This document shows positions 10,501-19,631 of a DNA stretch of 64,000 nucleotides, piece after piece. The translations under genes and the position numbers were made by a program. Below the pieces are notes generated by a model, which worked only from the letters and a program-made list of their open reading frames with translations, was not told the origin of the DNA and searched no databases. Origin of the DNA: Diplonema papillatum. Taxonomy: Eukaryota; Euglenozoa; Diplonemea; Diplonemida; Diplonemidae. The DNA is taken from NCBI GenBank assembly GCA_030068145.1, contig JAPJBO010000735.1, positions 1 through 64,000 of the forward strand, in the 5' to 3' direction. Within the stretch, counting starts at the first letter, position 1; each line of letters opens with the position of its first letter.

Positions 10501-12691
10501 TCGCAAACCCGCATACCCGTTCCCGCAAACCCGCATACCCGAACCTGCAAACCCGCAAACCCAAACCCGCATACCCAAACCCGCATACCCGAACCCGCAT
10601 ACCCGTTCCCGCAAACCCGCATACCCGTTCCTGCAAACCCGCATACCCAACCCGCAAACCCGCATACCCGAACCCGCAAACCCGCAAACCCGCATACCCG
10701 CATACCCAAACCCGCATACCCGCGTACCCAAACCCGCATACCCAAACCCGCATACCCGCGTACCCAAACCCGCATACCCGCATACCCGCATACCCGAACC
10801 CGCATACCCGTTCCCGCAAACGCGAAATCGCAAACCCCGCATACCCGCAAACCGCAGACCTGCAGATTGTGGCTGGAACTGTTTTTGCAAATACACACAG
10901 CAAATCAAAGAAAGGGGGGAAAGGTGGAAAATGCAGATCAAACGGGAGTAAAACGTGTACACGCTTATCCGACTCTTGACTTACTATGCCGTGTTCTGAA
11001 AGCTGTCGAGGGGCCCCTCCATAGGTTCTCGCATGATTCGTTCGCCTTTGTAACACTATCCGTTTGTAGTACGCTTCGCAATTGTGTTCTTGCACTCTAG
11101 CCGAATGGCGGGTGGCGGATTTCCGCGCTCGGGCGCAAGACACAATTATGCTGCTTTTGCAGTGCAAGCCGAACCCGGTTCGCGACTTCGGTTGCGGTAA
11201 AGTGTTACAAAGTCTTCGGCTTTCAGATCCGGATACGCGTATGCAACAGATAGTTAGAGGTCACTTGAAGGATACCCGTGTGCAGCGTTCGAAAGAGTTT
11301 GCGTATCTGGTCGGGGGGTGGAAAGTAGTTTTCGAGGGGTGGAAAGTACTTTTCTGGGGGTGGAAATTTTTTTGTCCGGGGGTGGAAAGTACTTTTTGGG
11401 GGGTGGAAAATTTCCATCGGGGGGTGGAAAGTACTTTTTGGGGGGTGGAAATTTTTTGTCCGGGGGTGGAAAGTGTTTTTCGGGGGGTGGAAAGTACTTT
11501 TCGGGGGGTGGAAATTTTTTTTCGGGGGGTGGAAAGTACTTTTCGGGGGGTGGAAATTTTTCGTCGGGGGGTGGAAAGTACTTTTCGGGGGGTTAAATTT
11601 TTTGTCGGGGGGTGGAAAGTACTTTTCGGGGGGTGGAAAGTACTTTTCGGGGGGTGGAAAGTACTTTTCGGGGGGTGGAAAGTACTTTTCGGGGGGTGGA
11701 AAGTACTTTCGGGGGGTGGAAAGTACGTGTCGGGGGTGTTGAGTACATCACCCCCCCCCCCCCCCCCCCCCCTAGCGAGTCGCAGTCACAATCAGGGCGA
11801 GTGCCCTGAGTTTTTTAACTGATTGCTCAGACACGGTTGTAGGGGCCTTCTCCCCGTGACGGATTCGCCTGTGCTCTAGTAGCACGGGTGGTCCTGGCTG
11901 TGACGAGCTACGAACTGCCGCCTGACAAACCAGACTCACACCGCAGTCCTGTCTGCAGACACTCAGGTTCCACGCTGATGATGGTCCGCCTTATGTGTCC
12001 GTGGCTTAAAGGACCGAAACACGGCGCAGACGGGACCAGTGCGGTGTTGAGCACATACCCATTCCGCACGTTCTTGCAATCCCCCCCCCCCCAATTGGAC
12101 GCGTGCCAACTACGAACACAGGCGCACCTTCCGAACCCGGACGTGACGAAGTCGCTGGTGGACCTCAACCGGGCGTGGATCGCGGTGCAGGTGACGTCGT
12201 ACGAGATGCTGCAGAAGACGCTGATGGAGCAGCACGCCAGCAGCGGGCTGAGCAAGGAGGTGGAGTGGATGGCGGACTTCCAGCGCGGGCCGCTCCAGCA
12301 GCTGCTGGAGGACGCGCATGAGCTGCTGGAGACGCCGGAGAACCCGAAGGAGAAGGAGGTGGTCGCGTCGGCGCTCGAGACGTGCAAAGAGCTGCAGAAC
12401 GACTTCTCGACGCACCTCATCCTCATGGAGCATCTCACCGACTTCGAAGTCCGGATGGGCATCATCGACGACCAGTACTTCCCCATGATCCGAACCGTTC
12501 TCTCAAACCTCACCGAGCTGTGCCAAAAACTGCGACTCAGCCACCAGACCAACTTCAAGGGCAAACCCGAATACGACGCTGCGTACGCGGATTTGGAGAA
12601 CTGGATCGGCGTCAAGGACACCGACACCACCGCTTGGGACGTCGCGAAGGAAAAGATCTCGAAGCTCATTGTCAACATGCAGATGTCGTGA
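4513..12691 (+). CDS. Gene 2: acidic, spectrin-like coiled-coil protein (3 exons)
   Basis: Exons 4513-4890, 7659-8273 and 12122-12691 join in phase 0 at both junctions (donors GTATCC at 4891 and GTATGC at 8274; acceptors CTCAG and ACACAG). The predicted product has 520 residues. Residues 3-55 are strongly acidic (HLEEEHEEYEEAEEE). The rest is helical. Segments with a central tryptophan recall spectrin/alpha-actinin helices: SLLSWCNTQQRNLKEL (W near 313), LVDLNRAWIAVQ (W near 350) and ADLENWIGVKD (W near 492). I see no actin-binding CH domain or EF hand. A cytoskeletal rod or linker is an inference. Both introns (2768 and 3848 bp) are filled with mobile DNA. The ATG follows a candidate splice AG at 4488-4489. 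Confidence 0.75.
5085..5560 (+). repeat. Three imperfect tandem copies around ACTTGATGCTA
   Basis: Copies start near 5094, 5371 and 5487. Each runs from GAAGACTTGATGCTAGCATC to a GGCAGTGTTCTGCC-like block. A fragment (TGCAGTGTTCTGCCTAAAC) recurs at 49134-49170. Positions 5220-5315 between copies match 51955-52050 (CCCTCAAAACCAGCACCAAT). All lie in intron 1 of gene 2. Confidence 0.6.
5634..5738 (+). repeat. Dispersed repeat R8, copy 1
   Basis: A block of about 105 bp running from CCCGTAACC through GGTCACACGGAGACCCT to GAACTTTAACTCTAAAA. Full copies lie at 56381-56488 and 63241-63345 and a half copy at 37619-37676. Shorter relics of its end occur at several other sites. Its origin is unknown. 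Confidence 0.75.
6077..6534 (+). mobile_element. LINE 3'-end insertion with 25-bp target duplication
   Basis: An insert at 6102-6509 lies between two identical 25-bp sequences (6077-6101 and 6510-6534, containing GGAGTCTGGTGGTGGGCCC). It ends in (CTA)n after GCAGACGACACA, as expected for target-primed reverse transcription. Its last 250 bp match 27335-27575 and 58530-58708. A Cys-rich frame near 6175-6275 resembles the C-terminal cysteine clusters of LINE proteins. This is probably a 5'-truncated LINE or a SINE sharing a LINE tail. It sits in intron 1 of gene 2. Confidence 0.8.
6850..7389 (-). pseudogene. Antisense fragment of a possible beta-propeller gene
   Basis: Read on the - strand from 7389, the sequence is protein-like: SLRIGGIADDNKAAIWRTMD, then GRAVVGNHDAVLVYDLATQ, with spacing like WD40 or similar propeller blades. 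Near 7005 the frame changes, and the likely continuation is ELATFHPDEQISMVYSP. The fragment has no clear start and lies inside intron 1 of gene 2 on the opposite strand. I read it as a captured or decayed host gene piece. An exon of an antisense gene is the alternative. Confidence 0.4.
8303..8509. mobile_element. Small inverted-repeat element (MITE), 207 bp
   Basis: The ends are near-perfect inverted repeats of about 27 bp, starting TACCGTAATTGG and ending CCAATTACGGTA. Single ends of the same family occur at 17512-17540 and 49396-49432. It lies 30 bp inside intron 2 of gene 2. The flanking TA could be the target duplication. No coding capacity. Confidence 0.7.
8852..9115 (+). repeat. 97-bp minisatellite, 2.7 copies
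   Basis: Copies begin at 8852, 8949 and 9046 (GAGTCACGGAGACAGCCTCT) and include GGCCCTCTTCCGGAG twice per unit. The copies are nearly identical, so this is a young expansion within intron 2 of gene 2. Confidence 0.8.
9310..9793 (+). repeat. Degenerate ~90-bp tandem repeats with poly-C tracts
   Basis: Five or six diverged units alternate CAACTTCAGCAAC with CTCTAGAGCTCACTG. Poly-C runs occur at about 9585-9606 and 9770-9793. Open frames through it reflect the repeat period, not genes. Confidence 0.65.
9840..10215 (+). repeat. G-rich minisatellite (GGGGGGTGGAAA)n, left array
   Basis: About 18 units of 20 to 21 bp, mostly TTTTCGGGGGGTGGAAAGTA. Runs of five or six G in nearly every unit make G-quadruplex formation plausible. 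Unit length near 21 keeps several frames open over 300 codons, which is not evidence of coding. Confidence 0.9.
10216..10860 (+). repeat. (ACCCGCAA/ACCCGCAT/ACCCGTTC)n array
   Basis: About 645 bp of 8 to 12 bp words such as AACCCGCATACCCGTTCCCG, in higher-order blocks of roughly 100 bp. It resembles a telomere-like C-rich strand only superficially. Confidence 0.9.
10888..11313 (+). repeat. Dispersed repeat R5, copy 1
   Basis: The non-array core of the composite element. It matches 41160-41620 in the same orientation (TTCTCGCATGATTCGTTCGC, then CGAACCCGGTTCG). The second copy lacks the flanking G-rich arrays, so R5 can exist on its own. Confidence 0.75.
11311..11709 (+). repeat. G-rich minisatellite, right array
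   Basis: About 19 units of the same 20-21 bp motif as 9840-10215, same orientation. The last seven are almost identical, pointing to recent expansion. Confidence 0.9.
11771..12092 (+). repeat. Dispersed repeat R3, copy 1
   Basis: A ~315-bp unit from GCGAGTCGCAGTCACA to ACGTTCTTGCAATC. Further copies are at 12854-13168 and 57626-57953, all on the + strand, plus a partial 3' end at 57550-57600. This copy ends 30 bp before exon 3 of gene 2. Confidence 0.85.
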
Positions 12692-12853
12692 TGCGGACAC
12701 AGCCGGAAAAAAAGAGTGCTGGCGCGAACACAAAGAAGCAAAGGTTGGACGTTTTGTCGAAGTGCGGGGGGAGCGATGGAAACGCTGCCCGCGCGCGATC
12801 CAAAGCGGAAACGGAAAACGGCGCCCCATCGATCGTGCGCGAAGTCAGTGCTG

Positions 12854-13168
12854 CCAAGCGAGTCGCAGTCACAACACCAGGGGCGGGGGCCCTGAGTGTT
12901 TTAACTGATTTCTCGGACACGGTTGTAGGGGCTTCCTCCCCGGGACGGATTCGCCTGTGCTCTAGTGACACGGGTGGTCCTGGCTGCGACGAGCTACGAA
13001 CAGCCGCCTGACACAGACTCACACCGCTGTCCTGTCTGCAGATACTCAGGTTCCGCGCTGATGATGGTGTCCGTAGCTTAAAAGGACCGAAGCACGGCGC
13101 AGACGGGACCAGTGCGGTGTTGAGCACATCTCCATTCCAAAGCACGTCTTTGCAATCCACACCCCTTC
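12854..13168 (+). repeat. Dispersed repeat R3, copy 2
   Basis: Direct copy of 11771-12092 lying 160 bp after the stop codon of gene 2. With copy 1 it brackets exon 3 in direct orientation. Confidence 0.85.
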
Positions 13169-14800
13169 TAGCCTCCGTCGAAAATATGCACAGGGTCGGT
13201 CTCGCCGTCGTCCTGCTGTTTGCAAATTCACGGTTCACCGCGCCATCGCGTTTTCCAATGCCCTAAGTATGCTCACCCGGTTCTGGATCGATGGCTGGCC
13301 AGCGTTGAACGCTGCAAAACTATTGTTACAGAGTGAGATATGTGGGGTATCGTGCCATCCTGTCTCGGCAATGTGTTCGAGCACGTACGGCAAGGCAAAA
13401 GTGCGACTCAGATGCGGAATGTGGCTGGGTGGCTGCTACTGGCCACTGCCGGCCCAACCAGTTCACGGCTTGGCGTGCGCTTCTTTCCGATGGCCTCGGC
13501 ACCTCTGACCGTTGCTCTTCCATTGAGGCAAGCGAGCAAGAGGAAGACCAAAGTCGGGCCAAATAGCCGAAGGCTGCGGTGCTGAGCACGTACCTCCGTC
13601 CTGTTTGATTTGCTTCCAGGACACCTCCGTGAACAGTGGGTGGGGACTTACCTCTGCCTTTTTCACTTCGTTGGCGAAGTTGACCCGTGTCTCTTTTCTG
13701 TTTTTTTTCCTTAGGTGCCTTGTGCTTGAGCCCCACGCCCTTCTCCTCCTTGCGCACTCACGCGGCTCCCGCATCCTCACAGTGCGGCGAGAAGCCCGAA
13801 TGCGCGCGCTCCATCGACGGAGTCAGTACTCCTCCAGAGGGGCGGTGGCAGGCCTCTTTCTTTCTTCTTCTTGGTTTCTTTGTTCCTTTTTCCGACGTTT
13901 TCTCCCGCGCCCTCCCGCCCGCCCCCTCCGCATCTTTCTCTTGCGGCTCCCACCCCTTTTCCTTTCTTGTGGACGGTTTCTTGCTTTCTTTTTGCTTGCG
14001 ATGCCCGGTAACTGCCTCCTGAGAGGGCGGATTTGTTGCAGCCAAAGAAAAAAAGAAGAAAACAGGAAAAAAAAAAAAAAAAAAAAACGGCAGAACGGCA
14101 GCGGGTTACCACCGCATGCGGGGCCCCTGGGCAATCCGCACAAACAAAATGCTGCGCGCGCCGAAAAAGTGGTGCGGTGGTCGGGTAAGCCGTATTGACA
14201 GGGACGAGGGGGGCGGGGTAGGGGGGGGGGGGGGGTTGAACCCCATAGGACACGCGCAAAATAAACAGGTTACTGTATCACAGGGTTTCACTGGATTTGC
14301 GGGGATTTGCGGGTGTCACCCCTTATCACACTTTCACACACCGGATTTGCGGGTGCCGCACCGTGGATTTTGCACTGGATTTGCGGGAGTCCCCACACCC
14401 GACACTTTGACTGCACCGTTTACTCCTCCACCCTGTGCTCGAGTACTCCGTGTAGGGAGGAATTGTTTCCCTGAGGGGCTCAAGGACTCACGCGCGCTTC
14501 CCTTGTTGTGCACACAACAGCAGCACCGTGAAAACAACGTTCGCTTCTTTTCCCTCGCCGTGCTCCCGCACCATGCCTTCCCCCCTGTTCTTCGCCCGCC
14601 TTCCGTGTTGCTCGGCGTTCCACCACGCTCTCCCACCCCACCAAACACGTACGCAGTCCTTTCGTCGTCTTCCTTCTTCCTTCCGACCTTTTCTTCTTCT
14701 TTTGTTTCTTTTCTGTTTTTAAGGTCTTGTTTCTCTGTTTTTTTCTTTCTTTCTCCGTCTTTCTTGTAGTCTTTGTTCGCCCGGTCGTGCACCGGCTATT
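13169..14800. other. Intergenic DNA, pyrimidine-rich with simple runs
   Basis: No convincing gene. C/T-rich stretches at about 13640-14060 and 14530-14780, an A run at 14070-14087 and a G run at 14220-14236. Positions 14285-14400 hold three or four copies of GGATTTGCGGG. Confidence 0.5.
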
Positions 14801-16093
14801 GATCCTGTTTCCGCGTTTGCCGTATCTTTTGTGCAGCGGGAGTCGAGATTCTCCGTCAAGATGCTAGCCGCCGCCATAGGGCGGGCTATCGCCAAAAGAA
14901 GGAGAGCCCGCGACACAACGTGTCAACACACGCCTGCCGTAGTACGGGACAGTAGTGGTAGGCGGTCTCAACCGTCAGTCAGAACGCCCCAGGCTGCGCC
15001 ACCATCGGTGCAATCATCATCTGTGACAGGGCCGCGGCTCGCACCGCGCCTACGGCGTAACGACTTACGCAGTACGGGACAGTAGTGGGGCGACATACTC
15101 TCCGGAGAGATGGTCCCTGCACTCTAACTCGTCTCTCTCTTGACCCTGTTTCCGCGTTTGACGTATCTTTTGTGCAGTGGGAGTTGAGATTCTCCGTCAA
15201 GATGCTAGCCGCCGCCATAGGGCGGGCTATTGCCAAAAGAAGGAGAGCCCGCAACACAACGTGTCAACACACGCCTGCCAGGCGGTCTCGCTCGTCAGTC
15301 AGAAGGCCCCAGGCTGCGCCACCATCGGTGCAATCATCATCTGTGACAGGGCCGCGGCTCGCACCGCGCCTACGACTTACGCCCGCCGTAGTAGTACGGG
15401 ACAGTAGTGGGGCCCGGAGAGATGGTCCCTGCACTCTAACTCGTCTCTCTCTTGATCCTGTTTCCGCGTTTGACGTATCTTTTGTGCACGCGGGAGTTGA
15501 GATTCTCCGTCAAGATGCTAGCCGCCGCCATAGGGCGGGCTATTGCCAAAAGAAGGAGAGCCCGCGACACAACGTGTCAACACACGCCTGCCAGACGGTC
15601 TCGCTCGTCAGTCAGAAGGCCCCAGGCTGCGCCACCATCGGTGCAATCATCATCTGTGACAGGGCCGCGGCTCGCACCGCGCCTACGACTTACGCCCGCC
15701 GTAGTAGTACGGGACAGTAGTGGGGCCCGGAGAGATGGTCCCTGCACTCTAACTCGTCTCTCTCTTGATCCTGTTTCCGCGTTTGACGTATCTTTTGTGC
15801 ACGCGGGAGTTGAGATTCTCCGTCAAGATGCTAGCCGCCGCCATAGGGCGGGCTATTGCCAAAAGAAGGAGAGCCCGCGACACAACGTGTCAACACACGC
15901 CTGCCAGGCGGTTTCGCTTGTCAGTCAGAACGCCCCAGGCTGCGCCACCACTGGCTCGCACCGCGCCTACGACGCAACGACTTACGCCCGCCGTAGTAGT
16001 ACGGGACAGTAGTGGGGCGACCGGATACTCCCCGGAGAGATGGTCCCTGCACTCTAACTTGTCTCTCTCTCTTGATCCTGTTTCCGCGTTTGA
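14801..16093 (+). repeat. Tandem array of four gene-tail copies (related to gene 3 last exon)
   Basis: Units start at 14801, 15142, 15454 and 15767, with a stub at 16074; spacing is 341, 312, 313 and 307 bp. Each encodes a segment like DVSFVQWELRFSVKMLAAAI followed by GRAIAKRRRAR. Gene 3 ends with DVAFAQWKLKFPIKVLAAAV and GRAVVRKKWAR. Homology continues past the coding part (TCCCTGCACTCTA...CTCGTCT), so the unit is last exon plus 3' flank. Units differ by small indels that shift frame. No matching upstream exons are seen, so these are probably gene-tail pseudo-copies. Confidence 0.75.
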
Positions 16094-17070
16094 TCGCAAT
16101 CTGCCGCACAAAGGAAGGCAATCTGGCAGAATAGGCCGCTGTCCCGTGAACGAAAAAGAACGCCACCGTTATGAAACGCGTAACCGAGCGGGATGCCTCG
16201 GGATGAGTATTCATGCACTCGAGGTGTGGGTGTTTACACCCACCTCCTGCTACTCTTGATAGCGGGAACCGAGCGGGAAGCTCGGGATTGTTGCTGGCTT
16301 CTTCTGACATCTTCGCACCCGTTCTGAGCCGGGGTCTACGGCAGAGGCAGGCGCTACTCTCTCCACTCTTACCTACCCTTGCTCGGGTCTTAGGGTGGGT
16401 CTCTCCCACTTGGATTGTTGTCCCATTCCGCCCTAGCCTCTTCAATCATGAGAGAAACGGTGAAAACCAGTCAGGATACTTGCATACAAACGAAGGGGAA
16501 GAACACCAAAAAATAGTGAGGAAGGTGAGCCTGGCATTCTTTGATCCTGGATTTGCTGGAATCTCTTAGTAACGCCGAGTGACTGTCTACTTGCAACCCC
16601 GCCCCACCCCAAAGTCTCCTGGTGTTGGTGCGGGAAGGTGCTCCTCCTGCCATGCGCTTTGCTCGAATTCCCACAGTACACCATCGTATTGCACCACGCA
16701 GCAGAAACCACCACACCACGTAGCACCTACAAGGGTTATAGTGGGTGTGTGGTTTCACTACGGGTGTACATATCCACACACTTACTTATGTGGTGGTGAT
16801 ACGGTCCCAATACCACCTCAGGATGACCTCACAGGTCCTCGTCACGGGCTGCTACCAAGAGCCCAGCGGAAAAGCAGCAGAGGGCATCCTGGCTCAAGCA
16901 TGAGTTAACGTCTGGCCCGACACAGTAAAGCTTCCTATCCCAGCCCCCCCGCCCCGACCGGGAGGGACAGGGGCGGTCCCAGGGCCTTTTCCCCACCCAC
17001 CTATTTACGTGTTTCTCGTCGGCATCGCTACCGCGCTGACCTTACGAGAGCACATATGAGGGAGTCTCAA
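16094..17070. other. Intergenic DNA with one partial gene-tail copy
   Basis: Positions 16849-16952 are about 90% identical by eye to 60437-60540, the end of the small reading frame at 60215-60517 (YQEPSGKA region and following C-run). The coding sense is lost here. I see no gene in the rest. Confidence 0.6.
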
Positions 17071-17897
17071 AAATGCCTTAGAAATTGTGCCCATTTTCAA
17101 TTTGCGACAAAGGCGTTGCCACGCGGGTGTCCCTGACCCGTACCGTTCCTATACGAAGTTTCTGAGCTCGGATTGGCCACTAGATGACTCCCGCGAGGCT
17201 TCTATGTCGCCCAAAATCCGATTTATGGGGGTTTGTGTCCCCCCAAGCAGGAATTGCAGCACGTCGGAGAAAGTAGAGATTCTCCGTCGGCTACTCACTC
17301 CTGCATTTCTAGAATGCTGCTACCTGCAAGTTTCACTGAAATACAGAAAAGGGGGAAAAACAGGGGTCGAACGTACGATGGGGTAGCAGCCACCATGTGT
17401 GAGAGGATAGGCTATCCCAGGAGGTCACGGGGGACGGAGGGTGGGAACCCCAAATCTCCCGGACCTCGCCACTAAAGCGGCGGAAACAAAGCTAGTGAAA
17501 ACCCCTAGTCCAGTTCAGCATTATTCCAATTACGGTACTAGCAAACTAAGCAATCTTGCCGGTTGCCCTTCATTGTATTGTGCAGGCTTAGAAGATGTAG
17601 GTAGCGTGTTTTTAGCGTCTATTTTTGGTGGTTGATCAGAATTCCCAACCTGCGGCTTGTGCAGTCTATCGTCACAGACTGTTGCTGCGTATCAAGTTCA
17701 AACTACCCTCGCGCGAGTGTAACAGGGGCCGCACGGCCTCGAATACAAACAGCAGGGAGGGTGGGAGCAAAAAGATTTCCCCCGCCAGCCAGCCCAAAGG
17801 AACCCGAAGTTACGTGGAATTCCCTCGATGAATCGCAATACTGATGGACAACGCCTTTGTCTCAAATTAAAAATGGGCACAATTTCTCAGGTATTTT
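17071..17897. mobile_element. Inverted-repeat element, ~827 bp
   Basis: Ends 17071-17120 and 17846-17897 are imperfect inverted repeats of about 50 bp built on GAAATTGTGCCCATTTT and GACAAAGGCGTTG. The interior is non-coding and includes a solo end of the TACCGTAATTGG MITE family at 17512-17540. Target duplication and superfamily are unclear. Confidence 0.6.
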
Positions 17898-18029
17898 TTA
17901 CCTGCTGCGGTACTTTTTCTCCCTCCTACACGAGAAAAGCCGGGCAAAAAGAATCACTTTTTCTCCCGGTTTTTTTCCCGGATACTTCAATTTCACCAAA
18001 GGGCGAAACAAGGGCGGGAGGATCAGAAA

Positions 18030-18536
18030 ATGCCGAAGAGAAAGCGTTCCCCGAGCGAAAGCAGCTCAGCGAGTGCCTCAGACGAACCCGAGCTACTTCC
18101 GGAGGCATCTAAAGAGCGCTATGTTCAGGTTTTCGCAGCGTTCTTGGAGCATGCGAACATAAAGCGACGCAAGAACGGCCGCCTGAGCCGCCAAGCACAA
18201 GAGAAGGACTTCATCGGCTTCCTTGCAGCAAAGCAAGAGGAAGGCTTCAAGAATTCGACCCTGTGGAGTTACTATTCCATGATCGGGGCATGCGCCCAGA
18301 CAGAATGGAACATGGTGCTGAAAACAGAGTGAGAGTTCCCCCGCCTTTCAAAGCTGTTGAAAAAGTGGGACAAGTCGTATGTTCGGAAGAAGGCCAAGAC
18401 GTTCACAGAAGCAGATCTGAACCGTTATCTCGCGCTCCCTGTCCCAGAAGACGACAACCGCCAGATGAAGCTCCGTGAAGCCCAGGAACAGCACAGCAAG
18501 TCGGGATCAAAAGTACCTTGCAGCAGGTACAAAAAT
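18030..18536 (+). pseudogene. Crypton-like tyrosine recombinase, N-terminal part
   Basis: The ATG at 18030 opens a frame of 100 codons (MPKRKRSPSESSSASASDEP; basic/Ser-rich start) that stops at a TGA at 18330-18332. The same frame continues as EFPRLSKLLKKWDKSY and KKAKTFTEADLNRYLALPV. The segment from ERYVQVFAAFLEH to LNRYL looks like the core-binding domain before the catalytic part of eukaryotic tyrosine recombinases. The catalytic domain is absent and homology ends near 18490. It may be a decayed Crypton DNA transposon or a domesticated relative. Confidence 0.5.
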
Positions 18537-18541
18537 AGCGT

Positions 18542-18755
18542 TTTACTAGTAAATAAGGTGCGTGTTCCTCAAACAAGTTTTTCTCCCTCGGTTGGGTTTT
18601 TCTCCCTCGCCTTCGGCTCGGGAGAAAAACCAACCTCGGGAGAAAAACTTGTTTTCGGGACACGTTTTCCCCCTCAGTTGAGTTTGCTCCCTCGCCTGAC
18701 GGCTCGGGAGCAAAATCAACTTCGCGGGAAAAAAGCACTCTTGTTTACTAGTAAA
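18542..18755. other. Foldback unit: two long hairpins between TTTACTAGTAAA repeats
   Basis: Positions 18561-18664 form a ~104-nt near-perfect hairpin and 18675-18725 a second. Both share a core of CTCCCTCGCC, a short loop, then GGCTCGGGAG. Identical 12-bp palindromes TTTACTAGTAAA lie at 18542-18553 and 18744-18755, bounding both hairpins. This could be a foldback mobile element with its target duplication. Confidence 0.65.
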
Positions 18756-18771
18756 AAATAGCTGTAGGTAT

Positions 18772-18985
18772 CCACACACACGTAGCAGGAGCGTAGCAGC
18801 ATACCAGCATGCATCACACACGTAGCAGGAGCGTAGCAGCATACCAGCGTGCATCACAGCACGTAGCAGCAGCACAGCACGTAGGCATCCACACACACGT
18901 AGCAGGAGCGTAGCAGCATACCAGTGTAGCACAGCACGTAGGTGGTGGTATCCACACACACGTAGCAGCAGCAGCACGTTAAGAC
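18772..18985 (+). repeat. CACACACGTAGCAGGAGCGTAG minisatellite
   Basis: About four to five irregular units of 40 to 60 bp containing CACACGTAGCAGGAGCGTAG and CAGCATACCAG. Non-coding. Confidence 0.75.
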
Positions 18986-19631
18986 GCACAAAAAGTTCAA
19001 AAGCAAACTTTAACTCCAAAAACCTAGACCCTGATGCAGCTAAAAGCATCTGCACAGTACCACGAAAAGCCTTTAGACAACCCCCGGTTGTTTTTCCTTC
19101 CGAACCACCGTCAAACCATCACTTCAATAACACCGCAGATTCAAAGAATCCAAAGAGACTCAGACCGAAGTCGCACCACCGACCTACAAGGACGGAACAC
19201 AACACCGAGAGTCAAGAAAAAAAAGCAAAACAAATCAAAAAAACGGAAAAGAGAAAGAACTAAAACAACAACACAAAAAAAAAGCAAAAAGTCAAACCAG
19301 AAAGGACCGGTAGAGAGGCAGGATCTTTCGCCTCTGAATACTCTGCGGTACGCAGAGCTGTTCGATTGTCATATTTTCTTGATTCTTTCTACACACACTC
19401 ACACACACACACCCACACGTATCAACACGCACACAAACTACACACACAGCTCTCTCCCTGCTGAGTGAATTCTTCTCCTTTGCCTCCTCTCGACCAGCGC
19501 AGCCAACCGCTAAAAGAGGAAAGGTCAAAGCGACCACCGCCACACACACAACCGAACCGAAAAAGAAGAAGAAGAAAAATACACAAAAAAGACACAAAAG
19601 GACTCCTCCAGACACGCAGAAGAGAGAAAAG

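Larger units (their letters stand above)
9808..11737. mobile_element. Composite element with perfect 28-bp inverted ends
   Basis: Positions 9808-9835 (ACCCCCGACACGT...) are the exact reverse complement of 11710-11737. Inside, in order, are a G-rich 20-21 bp array (9840-10215), an ACCCGCA/ACCCGTT array (10216-10860), the unique block R5 (10888-11313) and a second G-rich array (11311-11709). Poly-C runs of 20 bp or more lie just outside both ends. It fills much of intron 2 of gene 2. No transposase is seen, so it would be non-autonomous. Confidence 0.65.

Noticed and set aside
10216-10860. Internal telomere-like array
   Set aside because: ACCCGCAT/ACCCGTTC words do not match a known telomere repeat and the array lies within an inverted-repeat element inside a gene.
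9899-11100. Several overlapping frames of 270 to 450 codons on both strands
   Set aside because: They run through 20-21 bp and 8-12 bp tandem arrays whose periods keep frames open; the products are pure repeats.
18330-18332. TGA read as an amino acid in the recombinase fragment
   Set aside because: TGA ends gene 2 and the exon at 47538, so reassignment is unlikely, and the fragment lacks its catalytic half.
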